Of a stretch of DNA of 64,000 nt, positions 30,646-41,244 are shown piece by piece. Under the pieces are notes generated by a model. The model searched no databases, was not told where the DNA came from, and saw only the letters and a program-made list of their open reading frames with translations. The DNA comes from Pyropia yezoensis. Taxonomy: Eukaryota > Rhodophyta > Bangiophyceae > Bangiales > Bangiaceae. The translations under genes were made by a program, and so were the position numbers. Every line of letters begins with the position of its first letter. The first letter of the stretch is position 1. The DNA is taken from NCBI GenBank assembly GCA_009829735.1, contig CM020619.1, forward strand, positions 13,073,777 to 13,137,776, written 5' to 3'.

Positions 30646-33505
30646 TGGAGCAGAAGAGGGGCGATGACGCCGCCTGGAAAGGTGGCGCACGCGGGTCATG
30701 CAGGGGGCGAGGGGGGAACTCCGCCCCCCCTCCCGCCCCCCTCCTCCGAGCGCCCGTCAACATACTGCCACTCCACGCGGCCTCCCGCGGCGCACAAGCC
30801 GACGGCGGTGCGCCACTGGGCAAGAGCGCGGGATTGGGTGAGCGGGTAGGGCGAGCGGGGGTAGACATGCCGGGGTGGTCCGCGTCCGAGCCGCGGGGGG
30901 GGTATCCACCGCGCTTGCCACTGGCACCGCTTCGAGTGACGGCTGTGACGGCGGCAGAGACTGCCTTGTCCCCCTCCCGCTGCTTCTCCACCCCCGCTGC
31001 GCCACCGCGGCCGCTCCTTGTGGTAGCCTCCCGTCTGCCCGCCGGCCCGCCCGCCCGCCCGCTCGCCCGCCCTCCCGCCCGCCTGCCTGCCCGCCTGCCT
31101 TTCTGACCTGTGTAGGGTACCATGAGCGCCGCTGCAACGAGTCGCTCACCCTCGCTCGTGAGCTGGCGACGACGCGCGGCGGTGGGCGCCGAGTTCCGCA
31201 GCCAGGCGGCTGTTGGTGGCGGCAAGCGAAAGGTTGGGAAGGGGAGCGGTGGGTCGCCGCGGCCGGCTTCGGAGGCGCCAGGGGGCGGCGGTTGTGGCGG
31301 CTGCCAGCCCTGGGCGGCCGCCGGGTGATGATGGCGAGGCTGGGCGGCGGTGCTGGCGGACACTACTTTGTCTTCTGGCAGCGGCGGCAGCGCCACACGG
31401 CGGAGCGTACCACAGAAGCCAGTCGATGGAGCCAAGCAAGTGTGTGTACCAGCCTGGGTCTCCCAAAAACAAGGCGCGTGGCCGGCGGAGAGCAGCGGCT
31501 GGGGACCGGGGCCCGCGGAGCAGACGTAGCAGTAGCGACGTGAGAGTAAGCGTCGGCTGCCACGGCCTCAGCCAGTGTGCGGGTGGCGAAGCAAAGTGGC
31601 GAAGCAAAGGATAACGAATTATGAAACCCCTTTTTCGCTACGTCACTGCACTGCATGTGGATTTCTTTTCGTGCGCAAGCTCTTTGAGCCAACCTGGTCA
31701 GCCGCAACCTGCCGAGGTGAGGCGATTGGAAACGCGCTCGGCCCACCGTCCTATTTAATTGCGCTTGGAGGGCCTCGCAGACCCGGGGGCAGGAGCACCC
31801 ATTTAGCGTAGACAACGCTGGAAGAAAGGCTGCCTTAAGGTGAGCTTGTACTCTTCTGCAACGGAGGCGTACACACAAACAACAAGCAGATAGATTGATG
31901 CACATGTACCGCTGGGGCTTCCGTCCCGTACCGTGCACACAAGAAGAACAGTGGAAGAAGTCGCCTTTACCAATCCGTGTGCACTTGCACCTCGAGGCGA
32001 CACTCGCGGAGGCGTCATCTTCGATGGTCAATTCGTCTTCCGAGTCCGGCCGCATGCTGAGGAGATGGGCAAAGATCTCAGGCAAAAGCCATCTCTGGCA
32101 GTCCCCCTAGCGTTGGGTTCCGCGTCCTCGGCGCAGGTTGCCCGGCGACGCGACGGCCATGCTTTTCCCACTGCCGCCTCTTGCTCGCTCCGTCCTCAGC
32201 CGCAGGTGAGCCACCGCCCAAACGGCCTGCGTCGCCCACCATTGGCGAGGGCGCAGCACGCACTACGGCCTCGGCCCACGCCCGAGTCTGCCGCGCCAAC
32301 AGCGATCGAATAGACATGGCAACCGTCAGGTGGGGGCGTCGACTTGTGTCTCACGAGGGCGTACTGGGTTCTCCGTCACGAAATCGAGGGTGAAAGGGCG
32401 CCACTGGGATGGGCCGGAGGGGTGGAAAAAGGGAAAGCTGGCTCGTCAGCGGAAAACGGTAGAGAAGGGCAGGGTGCTGCCAATAAGGAAGTGGGGAAGG
32501 ATGGGGCGCGTGAGGGCCGCGCGGACCACTGACTTGACTACCTGCTGACAGCAACTCAGTTCACAGCACCTCTGTTCATACCTGTTGTAAAAGTCGGGGA
32601 GGAAGGTCGTCCCTGACCACCCGCGGACGTCCCCTTCCGCGTCCGCCTTTTCCTTGGCACTGGTGCACACAGACCCGGTTGCCAAAGCAAAGTTCTTTGT
32701 CTTCTTCCGGACCCCCGTGGCTAGCCCACGGGGCCCTCGCTCATATACTCTCCAGGGAGCGCCCGCCCATCACGCAGTGGGCCTCACGCCCCCCACGGCC
32801 CCCTTTCGGATCCCCCGGCGGCCCTGCCGCCCGGGCATGCCGCCTGTCACCTTGCCGCTTGGTCAAGCTGCTCGCGCGGCCGCACCGCGCGGGCAAGCCG
32901 CCCGCGCGGTTGCCCTCTCGCCGCCGCCCGTTAGGGCCTCCCCCACGGGCTAACCCGTATCCGGCCGCCCTCTCCCAGCGGGCACACCTGCCCGTCGGGT
33001 GCCCGCCCGCGCACTTCCCCGCACCCTCACCCCCGATCGGTGACGCTTGCGGCGTGTGCTTGCCGACGGTCGTCCGGCTCCAATTCAGTCCCGCGCCATG
33101 CCCACCCACGGTGGGTACAGGCCCTGCCGTACAGGAGGGCCCCATGTCAGCCGGCGGCACACAGCCTGCCGGCGGCTCACGGCCACCCCACATCCTGCTG
33201 CACTTGTCAGCCGTGGTCCTCTGTAGGCCCACTGCCACGTGCCCCCCGGGAATGGGAGGGGCAAGCCCACGTATTTGGGCTTGCTCCCCCCCCTAATCCC
33301 AACAATACCCAGCTTGGGGAGTCGCCCGCTTCCTACCCGGCAAACGAAACACATTGATGAGATCGCGCTTGCGCAGCGTGCCCAGCGGGTCCCTGTTGGC
33401 ACTGCACCGCCCCGGTGCTTCCAGCTCCGACACCATTGAGATTCCCACCTCCTCCTCACCCCCCCCCCCTCCCGCCCCACCCCCTCGCGGCACTTCGCGG
33501 CTGTG
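30646..33505. other. 2.9-kb stretch without a supported gene
   Basis: Contains a GCCC/GCCT tandem block at 31030-31090, then ordinary-looking sequence with short unrelated open frames on both strands. A C/G-rich block at 32750-33010 has many overlapping GCCCGC/GCGGGC short inverted repeats. A possible acceptor (CCTGTGTAG at 31108-31116) precedes an open frame starting at ATG 31122, but no partner exon or domain is visible. Confidence 0.35.
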
Positions 33506-33615
33506 CATCTCTTCCGCCGCCATGGGAGCTGCGTCTGCCAGGCTGCCCTGCCAATGGCAAATGCCAATGGCAGGGCAACCTGGCAGACGCCACTCCCACG
33601 GCGGCGGAAGAGATG
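33506..33615. repeat. 110-bp foldback (long imperfect palindrome)
   Basis: The left arm from CATCTCTTCCGCCGCC and the right arm ending GGCGGCGGAAGAGATG pair along their whole length (about 54 bp per arm, roughly four mismatches), with the centre at about 33560. The RNA would form a nearly perfect hairpin. It could be a small-RNA precursor or a foldback MITE. I see no clear target duplication outside it. Confidence 0.8.
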
Positions 33616-33802
33616 ACGAGTGAGGACAGCGTCGCGGGACCCTATCTTGTCCCTACCACTGGGCTTTGAGCTCTCCACGGTGAAGCTCCATAGCATGCAG
33701 CAGTAGCTCAGCCCCCCTCAGCTCGCGTCTGCCGTGGACCAAAATTCATTTGTGAGGTTTGTGCAATATAAAAACAAAAAAGTTCACGCCAATTGCCAGA
33801 AC

Positions 33803-33895
33803 CTCTCGATAGCTCAGTTGGCAGAGCGTCTGACTGTAGTGGTCCCCGCACTTGAAGACATCAGAATGTCGCTGGTTCGACTCCGGCTCGAGAGA
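33803..33895 (+). tRNA. tRNA-Tyr (anticodon GUA) with a 20-base intron
   Basis: Acceptor stem CTCTCGA (33803-33809) pairs with TCGAGAG (33888-33894), discriminator A at 33895. The D arm is GCTC-AGTTGGCA-GAGC. Anticodon stem TCTGA/TCAGA encloses C-T-GTA-G, then an intron at 33840-33859 directly after position 37, then A38. The T arm is GCTGG-TTCGACT-CCGGC. This is the usual intron site of eukaryotic nuclear tRNA-Tyr. Internal promoter boxes are visible (TAGCTCAGTTGG and GGTTCGACTCC), and a run of five T about ten bases past the end would stop RNA polymerase III. Confidence 0.95.
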
Positions 33896-35172
33896 TGCAT
33901 CAATTTTTGCCGCGCCTACTGCGTCGCGAAGCGTGCATGTTTTGATTGCGAGACGAAGCTGAGCCACGCAGCTCACAAGTGATGATGATTTATGTATATT
34001 CATGCCACGCGAGCGAAACTGCTGGTAAGCTGGATGTCGAGAATGCAGGCTTCACGAAACACCAGACTGGATGTCGAGAGAACATGGTCCCCGCACTGGG
34101 GCGTCGACAGAACATGCTTCACGAGGTCACCGACTGACGGTACGAGCTGGTGGCGCGGTGCTATTCCGCACCAGAAGAAAGACAGCAGAAGTACTCGTAA
34201 TTGTTACTTCGGAGAAGAAGCAGAGGGATTCTTTCGCTTGAGCTCGAGACTGGGAACGTCGCGAACGCACCTCCACGTTTCTGCTGGCCTCTGACGGCAG
34301 CCGTTTCGACCACCACCCGTTGCAGATTTGCAGCTATGTACAGTACTGAACATACAGCACCGTAGCGGTGGTCCCTGCTGGCCCTGTTGGCTCTGTTGGC
34401 CACGGCCGACGTTCCACTCGCCGCGTCCCACTCCACCCCCCCCGGCCCCCCCTCCGTCGCCGCCTCCGCGGTCATGACTAGCGCGGGCTGCTCCCAGCGG
34501 CTGCGGCGCGCACCCTGCCCGCGGGGGACGGCAGCTGGGGGGGGGCGGAACCATGTCCCCGGCCTTCCGTCCACCGTTGCTCCTGCCGCGCCAGCTGGTG
34601 ACCACCCTTCTCCTGTGGTATGACCAGCGACGGCGAGGCAGTGGGGCGACAGCAACGACCATCCCTTCGTCCCTGCCTCTCCCCGTCTATGGAGGTGCTT
34701 GTCATCTGTTTCACTTGTCACGCTGAGGGTGGCCATCCATCTGCACCTCCCCCGGTGTTGACGCGGGCGTCAATCTCGCGCCTGCGCGAGCACACAGCGG
34801 GGGGAGAGAAGGGAGGCGAGGGGGGGGGCGGGGCCAGGGGCGGCGCACGGCACACCCCCGGGGTGGTGCTGGCAGGCGAGAAGCCTGGGCCCGTGGGGCG
34901 GGGACCGCGCGAGCACGCGATGGCCGGCGTTGGCGGCAGCGCTCAATTGTCGAGGCCGCGACACGAGTAGTCCGCGGTGGTTGGCGGTTGCCGGGCGTGC
35001 TTGCCAGCGTGCGTCTACCCGACCTCCCGCTCCCGCCCTCTTCTTTTACGCAACACCTGCTTCCCTGCTTCCCTGTGCAGCACCACCGTCTCTCTGACGC
35101 TGGCTCCTGTGAGGACGGAGCTTTGGTCAGCCCCCCGTCCCCCCCCCCTCCCCCGCCCCCTGCCTGCCCGGC
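33896..35172. other. intergenic, AT-richer then C-rich
   Basis: 33900-34330 is AT-richer with short direct repeats (CTGGATGTCGAGA at 34029 and 34068; a 13-base copy of part of the tRNA intron at 34085-34097). Open frames at 34160-34740 (minus) have no motif. From about 35020 the plus strand turns C/T-rich, as expected of the leader of the next gene. Confidence 0.4.
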
Positions 35173-36522
35173 ATGGACGCTCTTGCTGCCTCGCCCTTGT
35201 CCCCCCCCCCCCCCCCTGTTCTGTTCGCCATCCCCCCCTGGGCGTACGCGCTCATCTACACCGTGCCCGCCACGTTTGTCGGGGTCTACTACGCCGCTCC
35301 CCCGGGGTGGTCGTCGGTGTCGACGTGGTCGGTGGTGCTCCTGACGTTTGTGCTCTTTCCCATAGTGGACGCGGTTGTGGGCACCCGCTGGGGGGAGGCC
35401 CTCCCGCCCGCGACAGCGCCGGTGCGCCGGCGGGGCAGGAGTAGCCGGCCAGCTGCTACTGCGGCGACGGTGGCTGCCGGGACGGCCGTGGCGTCGGCTG
35501 GGGCGCCGGCGGCGGGCGCCGCTCCCGCAACCAGCACCGGTGCCTCCCCCGCCGAGCGGCATCGCGGCCTTGGCCGCTCTCCTCCCTCATTCTCCGCTCC
35601 GGGCGCCCCTGTCGACACACCCGCCGGCGTCGCCCTCATGGACGAAAAGAACGATGACGAGGACGCGAAGGTCGCGGCGGCGCTGGCCACCCTCCGGTCC
35701 ACCCGCGGGTACCGGCTGCCCCTATATGCGTGGCTCCCTGTCCAGGCGGCGGTGACGGCGTGGGCGGTGGTCGCCCTTCCCCGGGCGTCCCCTCCGTTGT
35801 CGGTGACCGGCCTCACTGGCGCGGCGGCGAGCCTGGGCGTCATTGGCGCGGCGGGCATCACCGTCGCGCACGAGCTCCTCCACTCGCCCGTCGCGGCCGA
35901 GCGGTCCCTCGCGGGGGCGCTGCTGGTGGCGGTCGCGTACGGCCACTTTTCGGTGGCACACGTGGCGGGCCACCACAAGGCGGTGGCCACCGCCGACGAC
36001 GCGGCCACAGCAGCGGCGGGCGAGTCCCTGTACGCGTTTTGGTTGCGCTCCCTCACGGGCGGCGTCGCCACCGCCTGGGCCGCCGACTCTGGCCGGTCGC
36101 GCCCCCTGATTGTCCGCCGCGCAGCCGCGACGGCGGGGGTGGCGGCGGCGGCTGCCGCCGCCGGCGGGCGCACGGGGCTGGCCCTGTGGGCGGTGGGGGC
36201 GGCGATGGCGGTGGCGCTCCTGGAAACGTCCAACTATGTGGAGCACTATGGACTCCGCCGCGAGGCCAAGACCGGCGGCGGCCCCGGCCCTATCACCGCC
36301 GACCACGCGTGGGACGCGCCGCCGACGCTGTCGAGCGTGCTGCTGTTTAAGCTGCAGGCGCACGCGGACCACCACCTCCACCCAGGGGAGCCGTACCAGG
36401 TGCTTGGCCGGGGGGGGCCCCGCCTCCCCGCGGGCTACCCGGCCATGACCCTTCTCGCGGCGGTTCCGCCGGCGTGGCGGGCGGTAATGGACCCACGGCT
36501 GCCAAAGGGTGGCGCCGAGTGA
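35173..36522 (+). CDS. AlkB-type membrane non-heme di-iron monooxygenase (alkane hydroxylase-like)
   Basis: 449 residues. All histidine boxes of the alkane 1-monooxygenase family are present and in order: HELLHSP (from His233), AHVAGHHKAVAT (His263, 267, 268), NYVEHYGLRR (residues 354-363) and QAHADHHLHPGEPYQVL (His397, 400, 401, 403). The NYVEHYGL and DHH...YQ.L motifs separate AlkB from ordinary fatty-acyl desaturases. Several hydrophobic helices flank the boxes. Residues ~75-165 are an Ala/Arg/Asp-rich insertion between the first helices that bacterial AlkB lacks. Bacterial AlkB hydroxylates the terminal methyl of alkanes with rubredoxin as electron donor; the substrate and donor here are unknown, and no rubredoxin domain is fused. 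The C-terminus ends about 370 bases before the folate gene, same strand. Confidence 0.85.
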   Translation: MDALAASPLSPPPPPVLFAIPPWAYALIYTVPATFVGVYYAAPPGWSSVSTWSVVLLTFVLFPIVDAVVGTRWGEALPPATAPVRRRGRSSRPAATAATVAAGTAVASAGAPAAGAAPATSTGASPAERHRGLGRSPPSFSAPGAPVDTPAGVALMDEKNDDEDAKVAAALATLRSTRGYRLPLYAWLPVQAAVTAWAVVALPRASPPLSVTGLTGAAASLGVIGAAGITVAHELLHSPVAAERSLAGALLVAVAYGHFSVAHVAGHHKAVATADDAATAAAGESLYAFWLRSLTGGVATAWAADSGRSRPLIVRRAAATAGVAAAAAAAGGRTGLALWAVGAAMAVALLETSNYVEHYGLRREAKTGGGPGPITADHAWDAPPTLSSVLLFKLQAHADHHLHPGEPYQVLGRGGPRLPAGYPAMTLLAAVPPAWRAVMDPRLPKGGAE

Positions 36523-36893
36523 AGGAAAGGGGGCGAGGGGAGGGCAAAAGGGCGTGAGGGACCCTCGAAAAGACCAAACAGACGAGCCGTGCGACCAAAC
36601 AACAGGTTTTCGCTCTCTCGGCCACGCGCTCTTGACCTTTTTGCGGATCACGCTGCTTTTTGTCGTGAATGCAAGGCAGTGCAGTCCGGGCAGTCCACCT
36701 CGGAAGCAGTCATCCTCTTCTCCACCCCCGCCAACCCTCCTACCCCCGCCGTCCTTCGTCCGCCCCACCTCCCTCCGTCTAGTCCAGCCGATGTGTATTC
36801 CCCTTCGCCCACCCTCCCACGTTACGCATCCTACCTTTTTCCCCCCTCTGCTGTCTCCAACCCCCCCCCCCCCCCCCCCTCCTCGAACTCGTC
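36523..36893. promoter_or_regulatory. short intergenic region before the folate gene
   Basis: 370 bases that must hold the 3' end of the AlkB-like gene and the promoter of HPPK-DHPS. The plus strand is increasingly C/T-rich with an 18-C run at about 36861-36878, just before the ATG; similar pyrimidine leaders precede other genes here. No TATA element is evident. Confidence 0.35.
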
Positions 36894-37867
36894 ATGCCTC
36901 CCCCTAGGCGAGTCTTCCTCGCGCTCGGCGCCAACATTGCCCCCCGGGCGCCGCCGCTGGCCGCGGCCGTCGCGGCGCTCGCGGCACACCCGCACATTAC
37001 CCTCACCGCCACGTCGGCGTTGTACCGTACCGCCCCCGCGCACGTGACCGACCAGCCAGCCTACTACAACGCCGCCGCGTCGATTGTGACGGCGCTGTCG
37101 CCGGCAGCGCTGCTTGCCGCCACACAGGCCATCGAGGCGGCGGCGGGGCGGCCGCCCAGCAACGACAAGGAAAGTCGGAAGCGGCAGCGGTACGGCCCAC
37201 GGGTGCTCGACGTGGACATTGTTGCGTACGCCGACGGGGGGTCTGTTGACGACCCGCCGGCGCTGACCGTCCCGCACCCGCGCCTCGGCGAGCGGCGGTT
37301 TGTGCTGGGCCCTCTGGCCGACGTTGGCGCCGCCCCCGTGCGGGTGCCGGGCACCGGCGGTCGCACCGTCGCGGACCTCCTCGCCGGCCTGCCCCCCGCG
37401 CCCGACACGGTGCGGCTGATGCCCCTCCCCCGTGGGCGGAGCCGCGTGTGGGGCGGGCCCACGGGGGTGGCCGCCATCCTCAACGTCACCCCCGACTCGT
37501 TTAGTGACGGCGGCCGGCTGGTGTCCCCCGCGGCGGTCGCCAACGAGGCGGAGCGCCTCGTGGCGGCGGGCGTCACGCACCTCGACATTGGCGGGGTGAG
37601 CACCCGGCCGGGCGCGGCGGCGGTGGGCGCCGCCACCGAAGCCGACCGCCTGCTGCCGGCGCTGGCGGCGGTGCGGGAGCGCCTCGGCGGGGAGGTGTTG
37701 CTCAGTGCCGACACGTACCGGGGGAGTGTGGCGGCGGCGGCCATTGCGGCGGGCGCCGACATGATCAACGACGTGATGGGCGGCCGCGGGCCCGCCGACG
37801 GGCCGGGCGGGGCGGGGACGGTGGGGGTGGCCGCCGCAGAGGGCGTGCCGCTGGTGCTGATGCACAG

Positions 37868-37916
<49 letters not shown>

Positions 37917-38588
37917 GGGCAGCAGAATGGCGGCGGTGGCAACGTCGACGCTGCCGAGGACGACTGCGTGCGGCAGTCGGCAGGGGAGCTCGCGACGGCA
38001 GTGTCGGCGGCGATGGCGGCGGGGGTCCCCGGCTGGGCGCTCCTGGCGGACCCCGGGCTTGGCTTTGGCAAGGACCCCGCCACGTCAACGGCGACGCTGG
38101 CGCGCCTTGCCGGCTGGTCCACAGCCCTCGCGGGGGGGGTGGCGCGGACGTCGGGCGGCTGGGCGGCGCGGGGCAAACACGGCGACTGGGCGGCGTTCCC
38201 GCCGCCCGCCTGGGGGGGGGGGGGGGCCGCTGCCGCCGCTGCCGCCGCGGGGGGGGGGGGGGGGGGGGGGGCGGCGGCGACCGCAGCGGCGGCGGGGGCG
38301 GCAGCGGGGGCGGCGGCGGGGGCGGCGGCGGTGGCGTCCACCCCCTGGTCAGGCGCCCGCCTGCCCCTGATGGTGGGCCCGTCGCGCAAGCGCTTCCTCG
38401 CCGCCCTCTGCCGCGGGGACGACGGCGACGCGGCGCGGGTGGTGGGGCGGGACGAGCTGGACTGGGCCACCGCCGCGGCAGTGGCGGCGGTCGTGGCGGG
38501 CGGGGGGGACATTGTGCGGGTGCACCATGAGGCCGCCGTCACTGTTGCGCGGGTGGCCGACGCCCTGCTGCGGAGGCGAGAGTGGTGA
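36894..38588 (+). CDS. bifunctional HPPK-DHPS of folate synthesis
   Basis: 564 residues. Residues ~6-175 are hydroxymethyldihydropterin pyrophosphokinase: VFLALGANI, ALYRTAPAHVTDQPAYYNAA, GPRVLDVDIVAY, and PHPRLGERRFVLGPLADV. From ~190 follows dihydropteroate synthase: AAILNVTPDSFSDGG, GVTHLDIGGVSTRPGA, ADMINDVMGG, VPLVLMHSR, WALLADPGLGFGKDP, LPLMVGPSRKRFLAAL and a C-terminal VRVHHEAAVTVARVADALLR. The two enzymes pyrophosphorylate 6-hydroxymethyl-dihydropterin and then condense it with p-aminobenzoate. The fusion is usual in plants and protists, often mitochondrial; no obvious leader precedes VFLALGANI. Poly-Gly inserts lie in surface loops, one encoded by 46 consecutive G (37870-37915), others at about 38212 and 38251. 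Confidence 0.93.
37870..37915 (+). repeat. 46-base G homopolymer inside the DHPS coding region
   Basis: Uninterrupted G encoding about 15 Gly between VLMHSR and GQQNGGG. The frame is kept on both sides, so the length as given is a multiple that fits, but such a tract is prone to slippage in the cell and in sequencing. Confidence 0.9.
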
Positions 38589-39633
38589 AGGGGGGTGCCG
38601 GGGGGGGGGGATGATGGGAGCGCGGCGCGACCGAGAAAGGCCGCGAGAGTGGCGGAGGGGAGGGCGGAAGGACGGGGCGCGCGGGACCGTTTTTTTTTGG
38701 CAATTGGCGACGCGGGGGGCATCCCCCCCGCAACGCACGGGCGCCGCGGATGGGTCTGTGCGGCCGACGCCGCCGCCGCCGCCACGCTGCCTGGCGCCTG
38801 CCACCGACGGCACCGCCTCTGCCGTGGCCGTCGGGCCTTGCAACCATTGTCGATGCCGTGGCTGCGGCCGCCAGCGACGCCTTCCGCCCCCTTCTCCCCC
38901 TCTCCTCCCTTGGTGGCGGCCCCCGGCGAGCGACGCGGTGGTCTGTGATGGTGGATTGGGTGGACGAGTGCCTTTGGCGGGGTTCAAGATGGTCACCGCG
39001 CGGGCGTTCCACCGGTGGGGGTCGCCTCCGCCGGCGCCTCTCCCCCCCTCCCTCCCGCCCAGCGCCGGCTACCGCGGCGGCCGTGGCAGCCGGCCGCCCC
39101 GTGCTGTGGGGACCGCCGCTTGATCGCGCCGACCGCCCGGCGGCCACCTGCGACGGGCCGCTGCGGGCGGGCGCCCCCCCCGATTGAGGGAGCGCGTGAC
39201 CACTCCGCGGGGCGTGAGGGGTGGGGAGTGAAGGAGGGTTGTAGTGGCGGCAACGGCGGCCGCGGCTGGACCGGCGGGGGGGACGCTGGCGTCGGCGGCG
39301 GGTGCGGGCGCGGTGTCGGCCGTGGGTGCAGCAGCCACAGCCCCCCCCCCCCCCCCCCCCCCCCCCCCGACGAGGTTGGGCGACCACAGCGCCGGGCGGG
39401 GGCGGACCAAACGGGCGCGGCGCCGCGACGCGCGCAACGGCGGGGCGGTCCCCGCCCCCCGCCGTCCCCCCCCCCCCCCCCCCGCCGAGGAGTAGTGTGC
39501 CTCCGCCCCCGCCTCCTGCCGCCCCTGCCACGTCCCACCGCGGCGGGGGGTCCGCCGCGCCCCGGCCGGGGCGGGGCGTCCCCATGACGGTCACGGCGCC
39601 CGCCGCGCGCCGCGTCGTCGCTGCACCCCCCCC

Positions 39634-39665
<32 letters not shown>

Positions 39666-39712
39666 CACTGGCCAAGGCCGTGCGGAAGCTTGCGGACGAG
39701 GCGGTCGCCCAC

Positions 39713-39743
<31 letters not shown>

Positions 39744-40469
39744 CCGCTGTTGACGGCGCCACCGCCAAGCCCCGCAGCCAGCTTGCCTGCTCCCCCCCCC
39801 CCCCCACACCGCCGCGACCCTGTCGGCGGTGGCCCAGGCCGGCGCCAACGCCCGCCCCGCCACGCAACGCCAGTCAGGTCGGTCACCGCACCGGCGCGTG
39901 GCCGGCGCGGCGGCGCCGCGCAGGTCTCGTTTCCCGCACGGTGGTGGGGTAAGGGAGCGGCGCGGGCTGGGTACCGGTCACGCCGCGGAAAGGAATGGGG
40001 GGGGGGGGGCGGGGCGGCGGTGGGAAAGACACCATGGGCAGCAGGAGGGGGAGGGGGGGAGGGGGGCGGGAAGTGGTTGCGACAAGAGGTGGGGGCACTT
40101 GGTGGGTGGAGTTGGTGAAGGGTCAATGGCACACGACGGCGCGCGGCGGGCGGCCGGCGGCCCAACCACCCCCCACCGCTCACAGCCGCGGCTGCTCCCG
40201 CAGCGTCCCCCCTTCAACGGCCAGCCGCTGGGCAGCCACGAGCGTGAGCACGAGCAGGCGGTGCGGACGCGCGCCCGCGGGTGGCCCGTCATCCAATCCG
40301 ATCGGACGTGTGGGGCGGGCTCTCGCCCGTTTGACCGTTGTCTCGCGCACCGCTGTTTATGCCGCGGCCCGTAGACCGCGAGTGCCCGCCCCCGCCCCGC
40401 GCGCCGTGGTCGTTCTTCCTTCCCCTTTTTTCTTCTATTCTTTTCTTCTTCTTCCTCCTCTTCTTTGCC
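38589..40469. other. low-complexity region with long C and T homopolymers
   Basis: Holds a 28-C run at 39341-39368, a further C run near 39470-39482, and a C16-T24 block at 39626-39665. A stretch at about 38860-38980 is open in one frame (LATIVDAVAAAASDAF ... VMVDWVDECLWRGSRW) and reads like protein but is isolated. Just after the T run the frame SLAKAVRKLADEAVAHAAA is also protein-like, and the pyrimidine block could be the end of an intron. I cannot join these into a gene. Confidence 0.35.
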
Positions 40470-41244
40470 ATGGCCGCACCGGCACCGGCCGCACAAGCTA
40501 CGACGGCGGCGGCGGCGGCGGCGGGGGCGCCCCCCCCCGCCCCCCCCCCTACCCCTACACCCGCACGACCGGCCTGCTCATCGTGGACGCACAAAACGAC
40601 TTTTGCGACCCCGCCGGGTCCCTCCCCGTCCCCGCCGCCGCCGCCGCCGTCGCCGCCATCAATGGTCACGTGGCGGCGGCGGTGGCGGCGGGCGCGCCGG
40701 TTTTCCTCACCGCCGACTGGCACCCGCCGGTGACGCCCCACTTTGTGACCGCCGGCGGCCGCTGGCCGGTGCACTGTGTGGCCGACACCTGGGGCGCCCG
40801 CTTTGTCGACGGCCTGGCCATCCCCCCGGGGGCGGTGGTCGTGCGCAAGGGCGTGGGCGGGGAGGATGGGTATTCCGGGTTTGGGGCGCGGGTGGTGGGG
40901 AGGAAGAAGGGGGGGGGGGTGGGGAGGGACAGGGGAAGGGGGAGGGGGCGGGGGAGCGGGATGGGGATGTGCAGGGCGAGGGCGAGGGGGAGGGGGAGGG
41001 GGAGGGGGAGGGGGAGGGGGCGCTGATCGACACGGGCCTCGCCGCCGCCCTCACCGCCCGCGGGGTGACGACGCTGGTGGTGGTGGGCGTGGCGGGGGAC
41101 GTGTGCGTCCGCGCCACGGCGCTCGACGGCCGCGCGCACGGCTGGCCCGTCGCCCTCCCGCGGGCGGGGGTGGCGTACGTGGACCCGGCGGCGGCGGGGG
41201 GGGTGGAGCGGGAGCTGGCCGCCGCGGGGGTGACGCTGGTGTAA
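40470..41244 (+). CDS. nicotinamidase (isochorismatase family), one purine-rich intron
   Basis: The enzyme reads TGLLIVDAQNDFCDPAGSLP (catalytic Asp), LTADWHPPVTPHF (metal-binding Asp/His/His), VVVRKGVGGEDGYSGFGAR (catalytic Lys), then VVVGVAGDVCVRATALDG (catalytic Cys), ending AAAGVTLV. These are the complete signatures of nicotinamidase/pyrazinamidase, which hydrolyses nicotinamide to nicotinate for NAD salvage. The frame change between GYSGFGAR and GALIDTGLAAAL fits a 125-base GT-AG intron (40892-41016, phase 0 on both sides) made largely of GGGGGA repeats. The likely ATG (40470, in a GCCATGG context) is in another frame from the enzyme; the shift falls in the G/C homopolymers at 40523-40549. 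Either that tract is miscounted or the true start is elsewhere. Length about 215 residues is normal. Confidence 0.8.
40892..41016 (+). other. purine-rich intron of the nicotinamidase gene
   Basis: GT at 40892 and AG at 41015-41016; almost no pyrimidines, with GGGGGA repeated through 40986-41016. It lacks the polypyrimidine tract of ordinary introns. Splicing here restores the family alignment exactly in phase. Confidence 0.65.

Noticed and set aside
31122-31328. Small gene after an acceptor-like CCTGTGTAG
   Set aside because: No partner exon and a compositional product.
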